Assembly: GCF_009674825.1 (NCBI RefSeq)
Contig: NZ_WKJH01000003.1
Location: 124,001-188,000 of the forward strand
Direction: 5' to 3'
DNA: 64,000 nt
DNA from: Maribacter luteus
Lineage (GTDB): Bacteria; Bacteroidota; Bacteroidia; Flavobacteriales; Flavobacteriaceae
In this document: positions 1 to 10,044 of the stretch, piece after piece
How positions within the stretch are numbered: the stretch's first letter is position 1
Layout of the letters: each line of letters starts with the position of its first letter
Made by a program: the position numbers and the translations under genes
The notes under the pieces: model-generated
What the model saw: the letters and a program-made list of their open reading frames with translations, nothing else
What the model was told of the DNA's origin: nothing
Database searches by the model: none

Positions 1-498
1 AGATTGAGGCATTTTATGAAAGTAAAAGTCCCTAATCAATTTTCTACCGAAGAAATTACCGCTTCCGTCATCCATCGGGATGTAACCCAAAGACGTTACT
101 TTCTGTATGGCCTGGTTACCATCGTAATAACAGCAATTGGACCCTGTACCTAAAATACAGACAATTGCCTGATGACCTATTTTCGTTGTAGCATAAATGG
201 CTGCATAAGTATCTTCCTTAATATTGGCCTTGGCGTTTGGAAAGAAATCGGCAAATATTTCCTTTAAGAAATTCCTCATGCGATCCGTACCACAACCAGC
301 CCCATAAAAATAAAGCCTGGTTACCTTTTCACTATTCTTGGAAAGTTCAAAATTATTGGCCAAACGATCCTCGATTACCGAACGGGTAAGTACTTCCGGA
401 CTCAAACCTAGGGTTTGGGTCATGAACAATTGATTTCCTTTCTCATCCAATGCAATCCAATCGGACTTCGTAGCCCCACTATCAACAATTAAAATCAT
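1..498 (-). CDS. BadF/BadG-type amino-sugar kinase, N-acetylglucosamine kinase-like (3' truncated by window edge)
   Basis: Only the first 166 codons lie in the window; the gene runs off the left edge. The protein opens with MILIVDSGATKSDW, the first phosphate-binding motif of the actin-like BadF/BadG/BcrA ATPase family, and carries a second phosphate motif further on (CILGTGSNCC). Flavobacterial proteins of this family with this start are usually annotated as N-acetylglucosamine kinases, which phosphorylate GlcNAc (or in some relatives MurNAc or glucosamine) with ATP in the cytoplasm. There is no signal peptide. The gene follows gap with an 81-bp gap that contains a strong hairpin, so it may be partly uncoupled from the pfkA-gap unit. 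Substrate is inferred only from family and from the amino-sugar genes about 36 kb away. Confidence 0.75.
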   Translation of the reverse strand, partial: MILIVDSGATKSDWIALDEKGNQLFMTQTLGLSPEVLTRSVIEDRLANNFELSKNSEKVTRLYFYGAGCGTDRMRNFLKEIFADFFPNAKANIKEDTYAAIYATTKIGHQAIVCILGTGSNCCYYDGNQAIQKVTSLGYIPMDDGSGNFFGRKLIRDFYFHKMPQS

Positions 499-515
499 AG
501 ATCACTATTTAAGAA

Positions 516-557
516 CAATCCTGAAAACTATTGATCAGATCATAATTTTCAGGATTG
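516..557 (-). terminator. 12-bp perfect hairpin between gap and the BadF-type kinase
   Basis: The arms caatcctgaaaa (516-527) and ttttcaggattg (546-557) are perfectly complementary with an 18-nt loop, and the loop itself contains tgatcagatca. On the minus strand the stem is followed only by TTCTTAAATA, so it is a weak intrinsic terminator at best. It could instead attenuate transcription from gap into the kinase gene or stabilise the gap mRNA. Confidence 0.45.
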
Positions 558-579
558 CATATTCTAATTAATTTAAAAC

Positions 580-1584
<1,005 letters not shown>

Positions 1585-1603
1585 TCACTAATTTAAATTA
1601 AAA

Positions 1604-2587
1604 TTATATTGACATTATATCCGAAACCCTTATGAGTTCCTTATCTATTTTCGTATGACCTTTAATGGCCTTGTTTATCGGGGTAAGTATTATCTCATTA
1701 TCCTGTATACCCACCATTAAGTTGGTTTTTCCCTCTAAAAGTGATTCTACAGCCTTAACCCCCATTCTACTGGCCAAAACACGATCGTAACATGAAGGCG
1801 AACCACCACGTTGCATATGCCCCAGTACGGACACCCTAACATCATAGTCCGGGAAATTATCCTCGACATAGTCTTTAAGCTCAAAAATATTCTTTCCGGT
1901 TTTATCGCCCTCCGCAACTATTACTATACTTGAAGATTTACCCGACTCCTTACTTCTTTTAAGGGATTCCAACAATCTTTCCCTTCCTAAATTCTCTTCC
2001 GGTATCAAAATCTCCTCAGCCCCAGCCCCGACTCCAGCGTTCAAAGCGATATGGCCTACATCCCGGCCCATTACCTCAACAAAGAACAATCTGTTATGTG
2101 AACTTGCCGTATCCCTGATTTTATCAATGGCCTCTACTACCGTATTCAAAGCCGTATCAAAACCTAAGGTAAAGGTTGTACCGAAAATATCATTATCTAT
2201 AGTACCGGGAATTCCGATAACAGGGAAGTCAAATTCCTGATTGAAAATCATTGCTCCGGTAAAACTACCGTCACCTCCAATGACAACAAAAGCATCTATG
2301 CCTGCAGCGATTAAATTATCATATGCTTTTTGGCGACCTTCCTTGGTCCTGAATTCCTGGCATCTTGCGGATTTCAAGATCGTACCACCTTTGTTTATGA
2401 TATTGTTCACACTACGTGCTCCCATGGGTTTAAAATCACCCTCTATCATACCTTGATAACCTCTGTAAATCCCTATACACTCGACCTTTAAATAAGCACA
2501 GGTCCTAACAACTGAACGTATTGCCGCGTTCATGCCCGGAGAGTCTCCTCCTGAAGTAAAAACACCTATTTTTCTTATATTATTCAT
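1604..2587 (-). CDS. pfkA: ATP-dependent 6-phosphofructokinase
   Basis: A 327-residue group A phosphofructokinase that phosphorylates fructose-6-phosphate with ATP, the committed step of glycolysis. It shows the GGDSPGMNA start motif, the GGDGSFTGA nucleotide loop, the catalytic PGTIDND motif and the substrate-binding VEVMGRDVGH motif; length equals that of the E. coli enzyme. It is the first gene of a pfkA-gap unit, preceded by a good Bacteroidota -7 element. The presence of GGDGS rather than the PPi-type GGDDT-like signature supports ATP as phosphoryl donor. Fructose-6-phosphate is also the end product of the NagB pathway encoded near 38 kb. Confidence 0.97.
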   Translation of the reverse strand: MNNIRKIGVFTSGGDSPGMNAAIRSVVRTCAYLKVECIGIYRGYQGMIEGDFKPMGARSVNNIINKGGTILKSARCQEFRTKEGRQKAYDNLIAAGIDAFVVIGGDGSFTGAMIFNQEFDFPVIGIPGTIDNDIFGTTFTLGFDTALNTVVEAIDKIRDTASSHNRLFFVEVMGRDVGHIALNAGVGAGAEEILIPEENLGRERLLESLKRSKESGKSSSIVIVAEGDKTGKNIFELKDYVEDNFPDYDVRVSVLGHMQRGGSPSCYDRVLASRMGVKAVESLLEGKTNLMVGIQDNEIILTPINKAIKGHTKIDKELIRVSDIMSI

Positions 2588-2604
2588 ATAGAAAATTAAG
2601 CCAA

Positions 2605-2612
2605 CAAAAGTA
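2605..2612 (-). promoter_or_regulatory. Candidate -7 element upstream of pfkA
   Basis: The minus strand reads TACTTTTG, a full match to the Bacteroidota sigma-A -7 consensus TAnnTTTG, placing a start site a few bases downstream and giving a leader of only about 10 nt before the pfkA ATG at 2587. No convincing -33 TTTG was found at the usual spacing, so this is motif-based inference only. Confidence 0.4.
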
Positions 2613-2745
2613 ACAAACTTTTACCACAAAAAGAACTCTTTGACCCTTATTATTACACCTCAAATTACACTAAATCGTTTTCGGATATAAATAAATTTAA
2701 GAGTGTTTCAAATATCACATTACAAAGGCATAATGTTGTAAAAAA

Positions 2746-5700
2746 TCACAATTCTTTTGTTTTTCCTTGAAAAATTATCAAACTATCACGACCCATCACC
2801 TGAACCGGGTTGGCATTGCTTTGTTTTGGGGTATCTTCAACCTTATCGCGCTTGAACATTTTCCGCATCAGTTCTTTAAAACTATTGAAATCCACCTCAT
2901 AGGACAACCCCACCCCTTGGGTATACCCTTGGCGATCCCCTAAGAATGCCTGAATCTCATTTTCCCTATTAAAGAACTTTGCACTCAACGTTCCTTCCTC
3001 ATTTAAAAGCAACTGCAGCTCAAAGTCACCCGCGACAACGGTTTCGGTAGCACCACCAACAGGAACCCCCACCTTACCGTTTAATAAGACCCTATCGCTA
3101 ATTTGGGTAGATACGGTCACCCCTATCCGGTTTTCGGTCTCAATATCCGTACTGGCGTCCTGTATGCCCTGCTCATAAGAAAGACCTAAATTGAACTTAT
3201 CATTACCACCACTAAGTACCTGGTTCAACAATCCCGAAGCGGATTGGATCAAATTCCCCGTAACCGCCTGCGAATTAATACCACTTTGGTCATTGACAAA
3301 CGTTCCTTGGGCCAAAAGAAAAATCGCATTCTTCTCTTCTACTTGTGGATCTTGCAGGCTATATTCCAACTCTGATTTGATTATTGAGCTCGTACCTGGG
3401 AATTCGATACCAAAATCTATCTCAGGACTCTCAAGCTTATCTGTAAGGTGAATGATCACATCTGTAGCAATTCTTCTCGTGTACCCAGAATCTTCGAGTA
3501 AAGGCGCAGGGTTCGCATTTAAGGAATAAACAGCCTCCATATTCAACTCTGCGGATAAAGGATCACGATCCCATACGATAGTGCCCCCTGGTTTTACCTT
3601 GAAGGTTTTATTGATCACGCCCCCGAACTTATAATTGAACTCCCCGGTGACCACAACGAAATCCCCGAACATCTCGAACCTATCCTTGGTGTTTATACGA
3701 ATCAACAAAAGTCCTTCACCGGTACCCTTTAATGAACTACCTGTTTTCTGGTCGGTAACTATTTCCACTTCCGCATCAGGGGTAACGTCCAAGTTGAATT
3801 CCATCTCCAATCCTTGAATCTCATCCAAGACCCGTTGTACGTTTTCCGCATCGGTCTCATCTTTTTCAATGAATTTGATATATGAGTAATCACCAACCGT
3901 TGCAACATCACTCAAAGGTATTTTAAGAGAGGTTCCTTTAGCCGTTTTACCATCTACATTTATGGTCAAAGCTTTTGTTGAACCAAAGATATGGCCAGAG
4001 CCATTTAAAAAGCCCGTACCATAATATAACACCTCTTCTTCGAACGGAGTATCCAAAATCAAGAACCGGTCGTTATTCGTATTTACTTTTAAATCGAGCT
4101 CCCAGTCCTTAAAGAAGCTATGTGTTATTGAACCGTCTAGGGTAGCTTTGGTGTTACGGGCAACGTCGGTAATCGCTATTTCTTCAAAATTGAAGGACTG
4201 CTTAGCCAGCCTCACCTTCGAATTTTGGGCAAAACCATAATCCACATTCAAATATGGAATTGCAAGTCCTGCATTGTTCAAGGTTAGCAGACCACTAAAA
4301 TTAGGGTTATCTATATCACCTGTAAATTTAGCACTCCCATAAAGATCGCCCCGGATATTGGTTATCACATCTTCCCCCAAGGGACTAAATGGCTCCAGAT
4401 CAAAACCGTTGAAATTAACCATTAGGTTGGCCTGTGGCAACTCGGTCTTATTCTCTATATCCCCAATGATACTCAATTTCTCTTTCCCACCATCCATTAT
4501 TTGGGCATTGACCACAAAATCAGTCAAATCCCGATTACCGACTATACCTATCGACAAATCGCCCAAACGCATATCGTTAACAGAAAAATCAGTAATCCCC
4601 AGATTTGAAGAAGGCAAATACACTTCATCCTTTTGTAAAACGTTCAACGTACCATTTACCTCACCCCCCAATTTTAAACTATCTATAGATGGTGTGATTT
4701 TATCTAGGGAAACGATCTTAAATTGAAGTTCTAGGTCCTTATAGGTAGAATCTGCCAATTGCCCTCGTAGACGAATTTGTTCGCTTTCGTTATTGTTCAT
4801 CACGATTTCTTCAATCTGAATACTATCGAGTGTCCTATTTACTATTACCTTGTTCTTGGAATTACCCTCCTTATTAAGAATCCAGGTGTTGTTCTTAAAA
4901 CTGATATCCGACCTTTTTAAACCAATTACCGACCTATTCTGTTTATTGAAGGTGTGATAAAAATTAAGGTTATAACTATCATTGTATTCACTGCCCCCTT
5001 TAAACTCTGCCCTAAAGAACAAAGTGTCTTTTAATGTCGTATTGATTAGGTTAAAATCCTTGACATCGTAATAATTGGTAGAAAGGTCCCCCACAGAGAC
5101 AAATGTGTTGAACAAAGGGTTCTTGTTATCTATCTTAATATCTATATTATCGGCCTCATTGCCAAAAGCGATAATACTGGGCGATTTAAACGTAAGTTTA
5201 AAGTCGCCTTCATCCGCAATAATATTACCCTTTATAAATGTATTGGGATCGAATTTCACTTCAGGGAAGAAAACATCCACGATCTTGTTATAGATCTTAA
5301 AATTAAATGCCAATGTTTGACCGTCAGAAATCTCATAGGGTTTATAGTTAGTGTATATGCTACCCAAGGAGTTTTGAACCAACCGTCCCAGTTCCTTGAC
5401 CCGGAAATTCCCTTTTAGATAACCGGTTATGATATCGGGCGAATTTATATCTATGATCCTTGTGGAATCATTCTCAAAAGATGACGAGACCTTAAAATCA
5501 TCGAAGTAATAGGTATCGTTCACATTTTGGAAAACAGTCTTCGTGAAATTCACGTCCCCCACGATATTGTCCAACGAATTACCGCTTATATCAATATTCA
5601 CATTTCCTTTGAAAACGGAAATACTATCATTTATGAAATTCAACCGTTTTAGGTCGGCATGTTCCACATTGGCAATGAAATTAAAATTGTTGTGATCTTC

Positions 5701-7176
5701 CCCAAAATCAGCCAATCCTTTAAAATTGAATTTAATGTTGGGGTCGTTACTGAATATAGATCCATCAAAAAGTTGTTCTTTAAGAACACCTGAAACCTTT
5801 AGGTTCTTATAATCATAATTATTGAAATTAACCGAGTACACTTCCCCTATCACCTCCGTATTGAGCTTTTCCTTTACAAAACCTTTCCCTTCAACATTAA
5901 AGTCCAAGGTTGTTTTCCCCAATCTTTCATTATCGACAAAATAACCCAGATCAAAATCGATCAAGGAAACAAAGCCTTGATAAGCTGCATTTTCTATATT
6001 GTTGAAATCGGTCAATTCCAAATCCGTATAGCTGCTACCTATGGCCGTATTTAAGTTTACCTTGGCATAGACCGAACTTTCGGTTACCGTAGCATCTCCC
6101 CTTACGGTAAACTGACCGAACTTACTAAAGGCCGAGGACATTGATTTACTACCTAAGAAATTCGGCATCAACGCCCGCAATTCATAATAAGTACTGGTCA
6201 CATTTTTCATTTGGGCCTTCATCACAAAAGGCGCATCTTTTGAAAAGAGGTTCTTAAAATTAAAATCGCCACGCACTCCGGTATTTTCAGACAATAAAAA
6301 AAGGTCGTCTGTATTAAGGTCATTAAGGACACCGCTGACCTTTGATGAAAAAGAAACCATTTTCCCTTTCCCGAATTGATCGTAAAGCAGGTTTATTTCA
6401 TCGAGGGAAACGTTTGAATCGGTGAACTCAGCCGATAGCCTTACTTTGTTCAAAAAGTCTTGAAAATCCTTTCTTTCGTAATCAAATACCAAGTTACCGA
6501 TCAATTTGGATTTGGGTGTTTCAATACTTAGGGTATCGAAACTCATTCGCTGTTTGGTATATTTAAACTTCGTTGCAAGCTTTTTTACCTCAAGATTTCT
6601 TTTATCAATGAATGACAATGCCCCTATATCGGTTGAAACCTCTGGACCTAAAATCAAAAAATCCTCTGCGGATATTTTCAACTTTTTAAAGTTCAAGGTC
6701 TCTTTGTTCTCCAGGTTTTCATCGATCAATTTAAAAGTACTATTCGCAATTTCAACATTGGAAGAAGAAAAAAAGAAGGGAGGGGTTCCCGGGTCCCTTG
6801 GCTTTTTATCATCAAGCTTATCAATGAAAACCTCTAAATTGGTACTGATGGAGTCTTTATAGGTAATCAACTTAAAATCAAGTCCGTCAATATCAATATG
6901 CCCAAATTCCAACCTACCATTGGCTAAATTCCTAGCACTTAAGACCGAAGTTCCCAATTCATCAATATAAAACAGTGTATCCTTCTTAAAATCCTCAATA
7001 TAGATACCCTTGATGGCCACATCCCAAGAAATCAAAGAAAGACGTATCTCATCAATATTAATATTGGTACCATACTCCTTATTTATAGTATTGGTGGCAT
7101 ATTTGGCAAAACGTGTTTGCACAAAAGGCATGGAAAGTATTATAGTGCCCAACACACAGATGAGCAATAATACCAA
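2746..7176 (-). CDS. TamB-like translocation/assembly protein (DUF490)
   Basis: A very long (about 1476 residues) envelope protein with one N-terminal transmembrane segment and a long beta-rich body full of AsmA/TamB-like beta strands, ending in a TamB (DUF490) domain over roughly the last 400 residues (GTIVWDRDPLSAELNMEAVY and ATDVIIHLTDKLESPEI are typical pieces). TamB proteins span the periplasm and help move lipids or outer-membrane proteins between the two membranes. No TamA/BamA partner is next to it. The start is unclear: no ATG lies upstream in frame, the TTG at 7174-7176 cuts into the hydrophobic segment, and the open frame extends upstream to 7239 with a basic stretch (SPIRKLRKILVR) that looks like a genuine cytoplasmic N-terminus. 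A non-standard start or sequence error is possible. Confidence 0.85.
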   Translation of the reverse strand: MVLLLICVLGTIILSMPFVQTRFAKYATNTINKEYGTNINIDEIRLSLISWDVAIKGIYIEDFKKDTLFYIDELGTSVLSARNLANGRLEFGHIDIDGLDFKLITYKDSISTNLEVFIDKLDDKKPRDPGTPPFFFSSSNVEIANSTFKLIDENLENKETLNFKKLKISAEDFLILGPEVSTDIGALSFIDKRNLEVKKLATKFKYTKQRMSFDTLSIETPKSKLIGNLVFDYERKDFQDFLNKVRLSAEFTDSNVSLDEINLLYDQFGKGKMVSFSSKVSGVLNDLNTDDLFLLSENTGVRGDFNFKNLFSKDAPFVMKAQMKNVTSTYYELRALMPNFLGSKSMSSAFSKFGQFTVRGDATVTESSVYAKVNLNTAIGSSYTDLELTDFNNIENAAYQGFVSLIDFDLGYFVDNERLGKTTLDFNVEGKGFVKEKLNTEVIGEVYSVNFNNYDYKNLKVSGVLKEQLFDGSIFSNDPNIKFNFKGLADFGEDHNNFNFIANVEHADLKRLNFINDSISVFKGNVNIDISGNSLDNIVGDVNFTKTVFQNVNDTYYFDDFKVSSSFENDSTRIIDINSPDIITGYLKGNFRVKELGRLVQNSLGSIYTNYKPYEISDGQTLAFNFKIYNKIVDVFFPEVKFDPNTFIKGNIIADEGDFKLTFKSPSIIAFGNEADNIDIKIDNKNPLFNTFVSVGDLSTNYYDVKDFNLINTTLKDTLFFRAEFKGGSEYNDSYNLNFYHTFNKQNRSVIGLKRSDISFKNNTWILNKEGNSKNKVIVNRTLDSIQIEEIVMNNNESEQIRLRGQLADSTYKDLELQFKIVSLDKITPSIDSLKLGGEVNGTLNVLQKDEVYLPSSNLGITDFSVNDMRLGDLSIGIVGNRDLTDFVVNAQIMDGGKEKLSIIGDIENKTELPQANLMVNFNGFDLEPFSPLGEDVITNIRGDLYGSAKFTGDIDNPNFSGLLTLNNAGLAIPYLNVDYGFAQNSKVRLAKQSFNFEEIAITDVARNTKATLDGSITHSFFKDWELDLKVNTNNDRFLILDTPFEEEVLYYGTGFLNGSGHIFGSTKALTINVDGKTAKGTSLKIPLSDVATVGDYSYIKFIEKDETDAENVQRVLDEIQGLEMEFNLDVTPDAEVEIVTDQKTGSSLKGTGEGLLLIRINTKDRFEMFGDFVVVTGEFNYKFGGVINKTFKVKPGGTIVWDRDPLSAELNMEAVYSLNANPAPLLEDSGYTRRIATDVIIHLTDKLESPEIDFGIEFPGTSSIIKSELEYSLQDPQVEEKNAIFLLAQGTFVNDQSGINSQAVTGNLIQSASGLLNQVLSGGNDKFNLGLSYEQGIQDASTDIETENRIGVTVSTQISDRVLLNGKVGVPVGGATETVVAGDFELQLLLNEEGTLSAKFFNRENEIQAFLGDRQGYTQGVGLSYEVDFNSFKELMRKMFKRDKVEDTPKQSNANPVQVMGRDSLIIFQGKTKEL

Positions 7177-7227
7177 GAGTATTCTAACCAGTATTTTTCT
7201 CAGTTTTCTGATAGGGCTATAATGTTT

Positions 7228-7235
7228 TACCTTTG
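7228..7235 (+). promoter_or_regulatory. -7 promoter element for the tsaD operon
   Basis: TACCTTTG matches the TAnnTTTG consensus exactly. Initiation would fall near 7242, downstream of the ATG at 7222 but upstream of the GTG at 7261, so the element also argues for GTG 7261 as the true tsaD start. Confidence 0.5.
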
Positions 7236-7260
7236 TACTTCAATTTTTATTCCAAACCTT

Positions 7261-8283
7261 GTGGAAACAGAAACCATTTATATTCTTGCCATAGAATCGT
7301 CTTGTGATGACACTTCTGCGGCCGTTTTGTGCAATGACAAAGTCATTAGCAATGTTGTTGCAACCCAAAAAATCCATGAGGAATATGGGGGCGTTGTACC
7401 CGAGCTTGCCTCTAGGGCACACCAACAAAACATTGTTCCCGTGGTACACCAAGCTTTGCTCAGAGCAAATATCGACAAAAAACAATTATCAGCCATAGCT
7501 TTTACGCGCGGACCGGGACTTATGGGCTCACTATTGGTAGGAACGTCTTTTGCCAAGTCGTTGGCACTCGGTTTGGACATCCCTTTAATAGAGGTCAACC
7601 ACATGCAAGCCCATATTTTGGCCCATTTCATTACCGATGAAAACAACCCGAAACCAAGCTTCCCTTTCTTGGCCATGACCATTAGCGGAGGACACACACA
7701 GATCGTTAAGGTCAACGACTATTTTAATATGGAAATATTGGGCGAAACCTTGGACGATGCAGTCGGTGAAGCTTTTGACAAAAGTGCCAAAATACTCGGC
7801 TTACCCTATCCCGGCGGGCCTTTAATAGATAAAAATGCCAAATTGGGGAATCCCAAGAAATTTCCATTTCCGAAACCAAAGGTCGGTGAATTGAATTTTA
7901 GCTTTAGCGGATTAAAAACAAGCATTCTGTATTTTATTCAACGGGAGACCAAAACAAACCCCAATTTCATAGAGGACAATCTGAATGACATTTGCGCCTC
8001 TATACAGTATACCATTATCAATATTTTGATGGATAAACTTAAGAAAGCCGTAAAGGAAACCGGAATAAAACAAGTGGCCATTGGAGGTGGGGTTTCCGCA
8101 AATTCCGGAATACGTACGGCATTGAAAAATGCCGAAAAAAATTACGGATGGTCTACTTATATCCCTAAATTTGAGTACTGTACCGATAATGCGGCCATGA
8201 TCGGAATTGTGGGCTACCATAAATACAAACAAAATGTATTTACTTCCCAAGATGTTACGGCAAAAGCCAGGTACATTATATAA
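7261..8283 (+). CDS. tsaD: tRNA N6-adenosine threonylcarbamoyltransferase TsaD
   Basis: Transfers the threonylcarbamoyl group to A37 of ANN-decoding tRNAs (t6A synthesis) together with TsaB/TsaE in the cytoplasm. The ASKHA-fold start YILAIESSCDDT, the metal-binding NHMQAH motif and the SGGHTQ and GGGVSANS motifs are all present. I place the start at GTG 7261 (340 residues), because homologues begin a few residues before YILxIESSCDD and a promoter-like TACCTTTG sits between this codon and the upstream ATG 7222, which would add 13 unrelated hydrophobic residues. It heads a six-gene plus-strand operon with gaps of only about 4-25 bp and diverges from the TamB-like gene. Confidence 0.96.
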   Translation: METETIYILAIESSCDDTSAAVLCNDKVISNVVATQKIHEEYGGVVPELASRAHQQNIVPVVHQALLRANIDKKQLSAIAFTRGPGLMGSLLVGTSFAKSLALGLDIPLIEVNHMQAHILAHFITDENNPKPSFPFLAMTISGGHTQIVKVNDYFNMEILGETLDDAVGEAFDKSAKILGLPYPGGPLIDKNAKLGNPKKFPFPKPKVGELNFSFSGLKTSILYFIQRETKTNPNFIEDNLNDICASIQYTIINILMDKLKKAVKETGIKQVAIGGGVSANSGIRTALKNAEKNYGWSTYIPKFEYCTDNAAMIGIVGYHKYKQNVFTSQDVTAKARYII

Positions 8284-8293
8284 CAGTAAAAAA

Positions 8294-8644
8294 ATGGCCT
8301 ACGACCAAAATCTGGAGCAAAGATTGGATTATGCCTTTGACGTATTTCCTAAAGGGTTTACAAAGGACATTACAAAAAAGAAAATGTTCGGCGGATTGAC
8401 CTATCTTTTCAAAGGCAAGATGACTATAGGGGTTTTTAAAAAAGATCTTATGGTTCGCGTAATCGATAGCAAGATGGAAGAAATGCTAAAAAAGGATTAT
8501 GTTCGCCCTATGGATTTTGCAAAAAGCCCAATGAAAGAGTTCGTTTATGTCTCCCCTAAAGGATACCGGACAGAAGAAGCCCTCCAAAATTGGATTGAAT
8601 TAGGAATAGAACATGCCCAAATAAGATTACAGGGCGCCAAATAG
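8294..8644 (+). CDS. TfoX/Sxy N-terminal-domain protein
   Basis: A 116-residue cytoplasmic protein starting at ATG 8294 (the longer reading frame from 8207 overlaps tsaD and is not needed). The sequence KKMFGGLTYLFKGKMTIGVFKKDLMVRV is the hallmark of the TfoX N-terminal domain, here without the C-terminal TfoX domain. In gamma-proteobacteria full-length TfoX/Sxy promotes competence gene expression; stand-alone N-terminal domains of this kind are widespread and their role is not established. The gene begins 10 bp after tsaD and is probably co-transcribed with it. Confidence 0.85.
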   Translation: MAYDQNLEQRLDYAFDVFPKGFTKDITKKKMFGGLTYLFKGKMTIGVFKKDLMVRVIDSKMEEMLKKDYVRPMDFAKSPMKEFVYVSPKGYRTEEALQNWIELGIEHAQIRLQGAK

Positions 8645-8659
8645 AAACAGTCAACGATT

Positions 8660-9367
8660 ATGCAATTATTTTATTATCCAAAATTAGACAATAGCACGGC
8701 CCAGTTTGTTTTTACACCAGAGGAAAGCCACCATATCGTAAAGGTATTACGAAAAAAAGAAAACGACACCCTTCTTATAACCAACGGAAAAGGGCGCATT
8801 TTTGAAGCTAAGATATTATTGGCCGATGCTAAAAAATGCAAGGCACAAATAACCTCAACCAAGAAAAAACATCGAAAAATGTACTGGTTCCATTTAGTGG
8901 TAGCCCCTACGAAAAGTAACGATCGTTTTGAATGGTTCCTTGAAAAGGCCACGGAAATTGGTATAGATGAGATCACGCCCATCATTTGTGATCGTTCTGA
9001 ACGAAAAGTAATAAAGCCGGAACGCATGGAAAAAGTATTACAGTCCGCAATGAAACAATCTATGCAAGCCTACCTTCCAAAACTGAATCCGGCCGTAACC
9101 TATAACGAGTTCATAGAACAAGAAAGAGAAGGACTCTTGTTCATTGCGCATTGCGAAGATGACGAAAAAATGGAATTAAAAAGACGTGTGGCCCCGGATA
9201 AAGACATAACCATCCTCATTGGTCCTGAAGGTGATTTTTCGAGAAATGAGATCGACAAGGCCTACGAAAAAGGTTTTCTCCCAGTTTCATTGGGCCAAAA
9301 CAGACTCCGAACGGAAACTGCGGCAATCGTGGCCTGCACCACAGTAAACTTGATTAACAACGGGTAA
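8660..9367 (+). CDS. rsmE: 16S rRNA (uracil(1498)-N(3))-methyltransferase RsmE
   Basis: A 235-residue SPOUT-class methyltransferase that methylates N3 of U1498 in 16S rRNA using S-adenosylmethionine. The N-terminal PUA-like part (EESHHIVKVLRKKENDTL) is followed by the SPOUT knot with ATEIGIDEITPIICDRSERK, IGPEGDFSRNEID and LGQNRLRTETAAI, which are the diagnostic motifs of RsmE. Length is normal. It sits 15 bp after the TfoX-like gene and is part of the tsaD operon, giving this operon two RNA-modification enzymes. Confidence 0.96.
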   Translation: MQLFYYPKLDNSTAQFVFTPEESHHIVKVLRKKENDTLLITNGKGRIFEAKILLADAKKCKAQITSTKKKHRKMYWFHLVVAPTKSNDRFEWFLEKATEIGIDEITPIICDRSERKVIKPERMEKVLQSAMKQSMQAYLPKLNPAVTYNEFIEQEREGLLFIAHCEDDEKMELKRRVAPDKDITILIGPEGDFSRNEIDKAYEKGFLPVSLGQNRLRTETAAIVACTTVNLINNG

Positions 9368-9390
9368 ATTCGTAATATTATAATGTAAGA

Positions 9391-10041
9391 ATGGGATATT
9401 CCAAACTTCTTTTTCTATTGTTTTTTGCAGCGTTGGCAAACACGGGCAATGCTCAAGAAATTGCAATTCTCAAATATAAAGGAGGGGGTGACTGGTACGC
9501 AAATCCCACAGCATTACCCAATTTAATCCAATTTTGCAACTCAAATATCGGAACCAAAATCAAAGAACAACCCGAAACAGTGGAGATAGGCGATGTTACC
9601 ATATTTCAATATCCGATGCTTCATATGACCGGGCACGGTAATGTTCTGTTCTCCCAAGAAGAAGCGGACAACCTAAGAACCTATTTGCTATCAGGTGGAT
9701 TTTTACATATCGACGATAATTATGGTATGGAACCTTATTTACGCAAAGAACTCACCAAAGTTTTCCCGAACACTAACCTAGAAGAACTAGGAGTTGACCA
9801 CCCGATCTTTAAAGAACATTACCAATTCCCTGACGGATTGCCTAAAATACATGAACATGATGGTAAACGCCCCCAAGCTTTCGGTATAACCATTGACGGT
9901 AGATTGGTGCTCTTATTTACCTATGAATCCGATTTGGGCGATGGTTGGGAAGACCCTTCGGTACACAATGACCCGGAAAACGTACGCACAAAAGCTTTAC
10001 AAATGGGTGCGAATATCATATCTTATGCTTTTAAAAATTAA
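9391..10041 (+). CDS. DUF4159 domain exported protein
   Basis: A 216-residue protein with a clear signal peptide (hydrophobic LLFLLFFAALANTGNAQ, cleavage probably after NA at about residue 21) and a DUF4159 body: KYKGGGDWYANPTALPNLI near the start, MTGHGNVLFS, GGFLHIDDNYG and the C-terminal NDPENVRTKALQMGANII. DUF4159 has a glutamine-amidotransferase-like alpha/beta fold and is of unknown function; it often occurs near von Willebrand/BatA-type genes, which are not seen here. The gene follows rsmE by 23 bp and is 3 bp from the AI-2E transporter gene, so it belongs to the same transcript. Periplasmic location is inferred from the signal peptide. Confidence 0.85.
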   Translation: MGYSKLLFLLFFAALANTGNAQEIAILKYKGGGDWYANPTALPNLIQFCNSNIGTKIKEQPETVEIGDVTIFQYPMLHMTGHGNVLFSQEEADNLRTYLLSGGFLHIDDNYGMEPYLRKELTKVFPNTNLEELGVDHPIFKEHYQFPDGLPKIHEHDGKRPQAFGITIDGRLVLLFTYESDLGDGWEDPSVHNDPENVRTKALQMGANIISYAFKN

Positions 10042-10044
10042 CGA

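Noticed and set aside
7222-7260. ATG 7222 as tsaD start
   Set aside because: It adds 13 hydrophobic residues not expected in TsaD and lies upstream of the likely transcription start given by TACCTTTG at 7228-7235.
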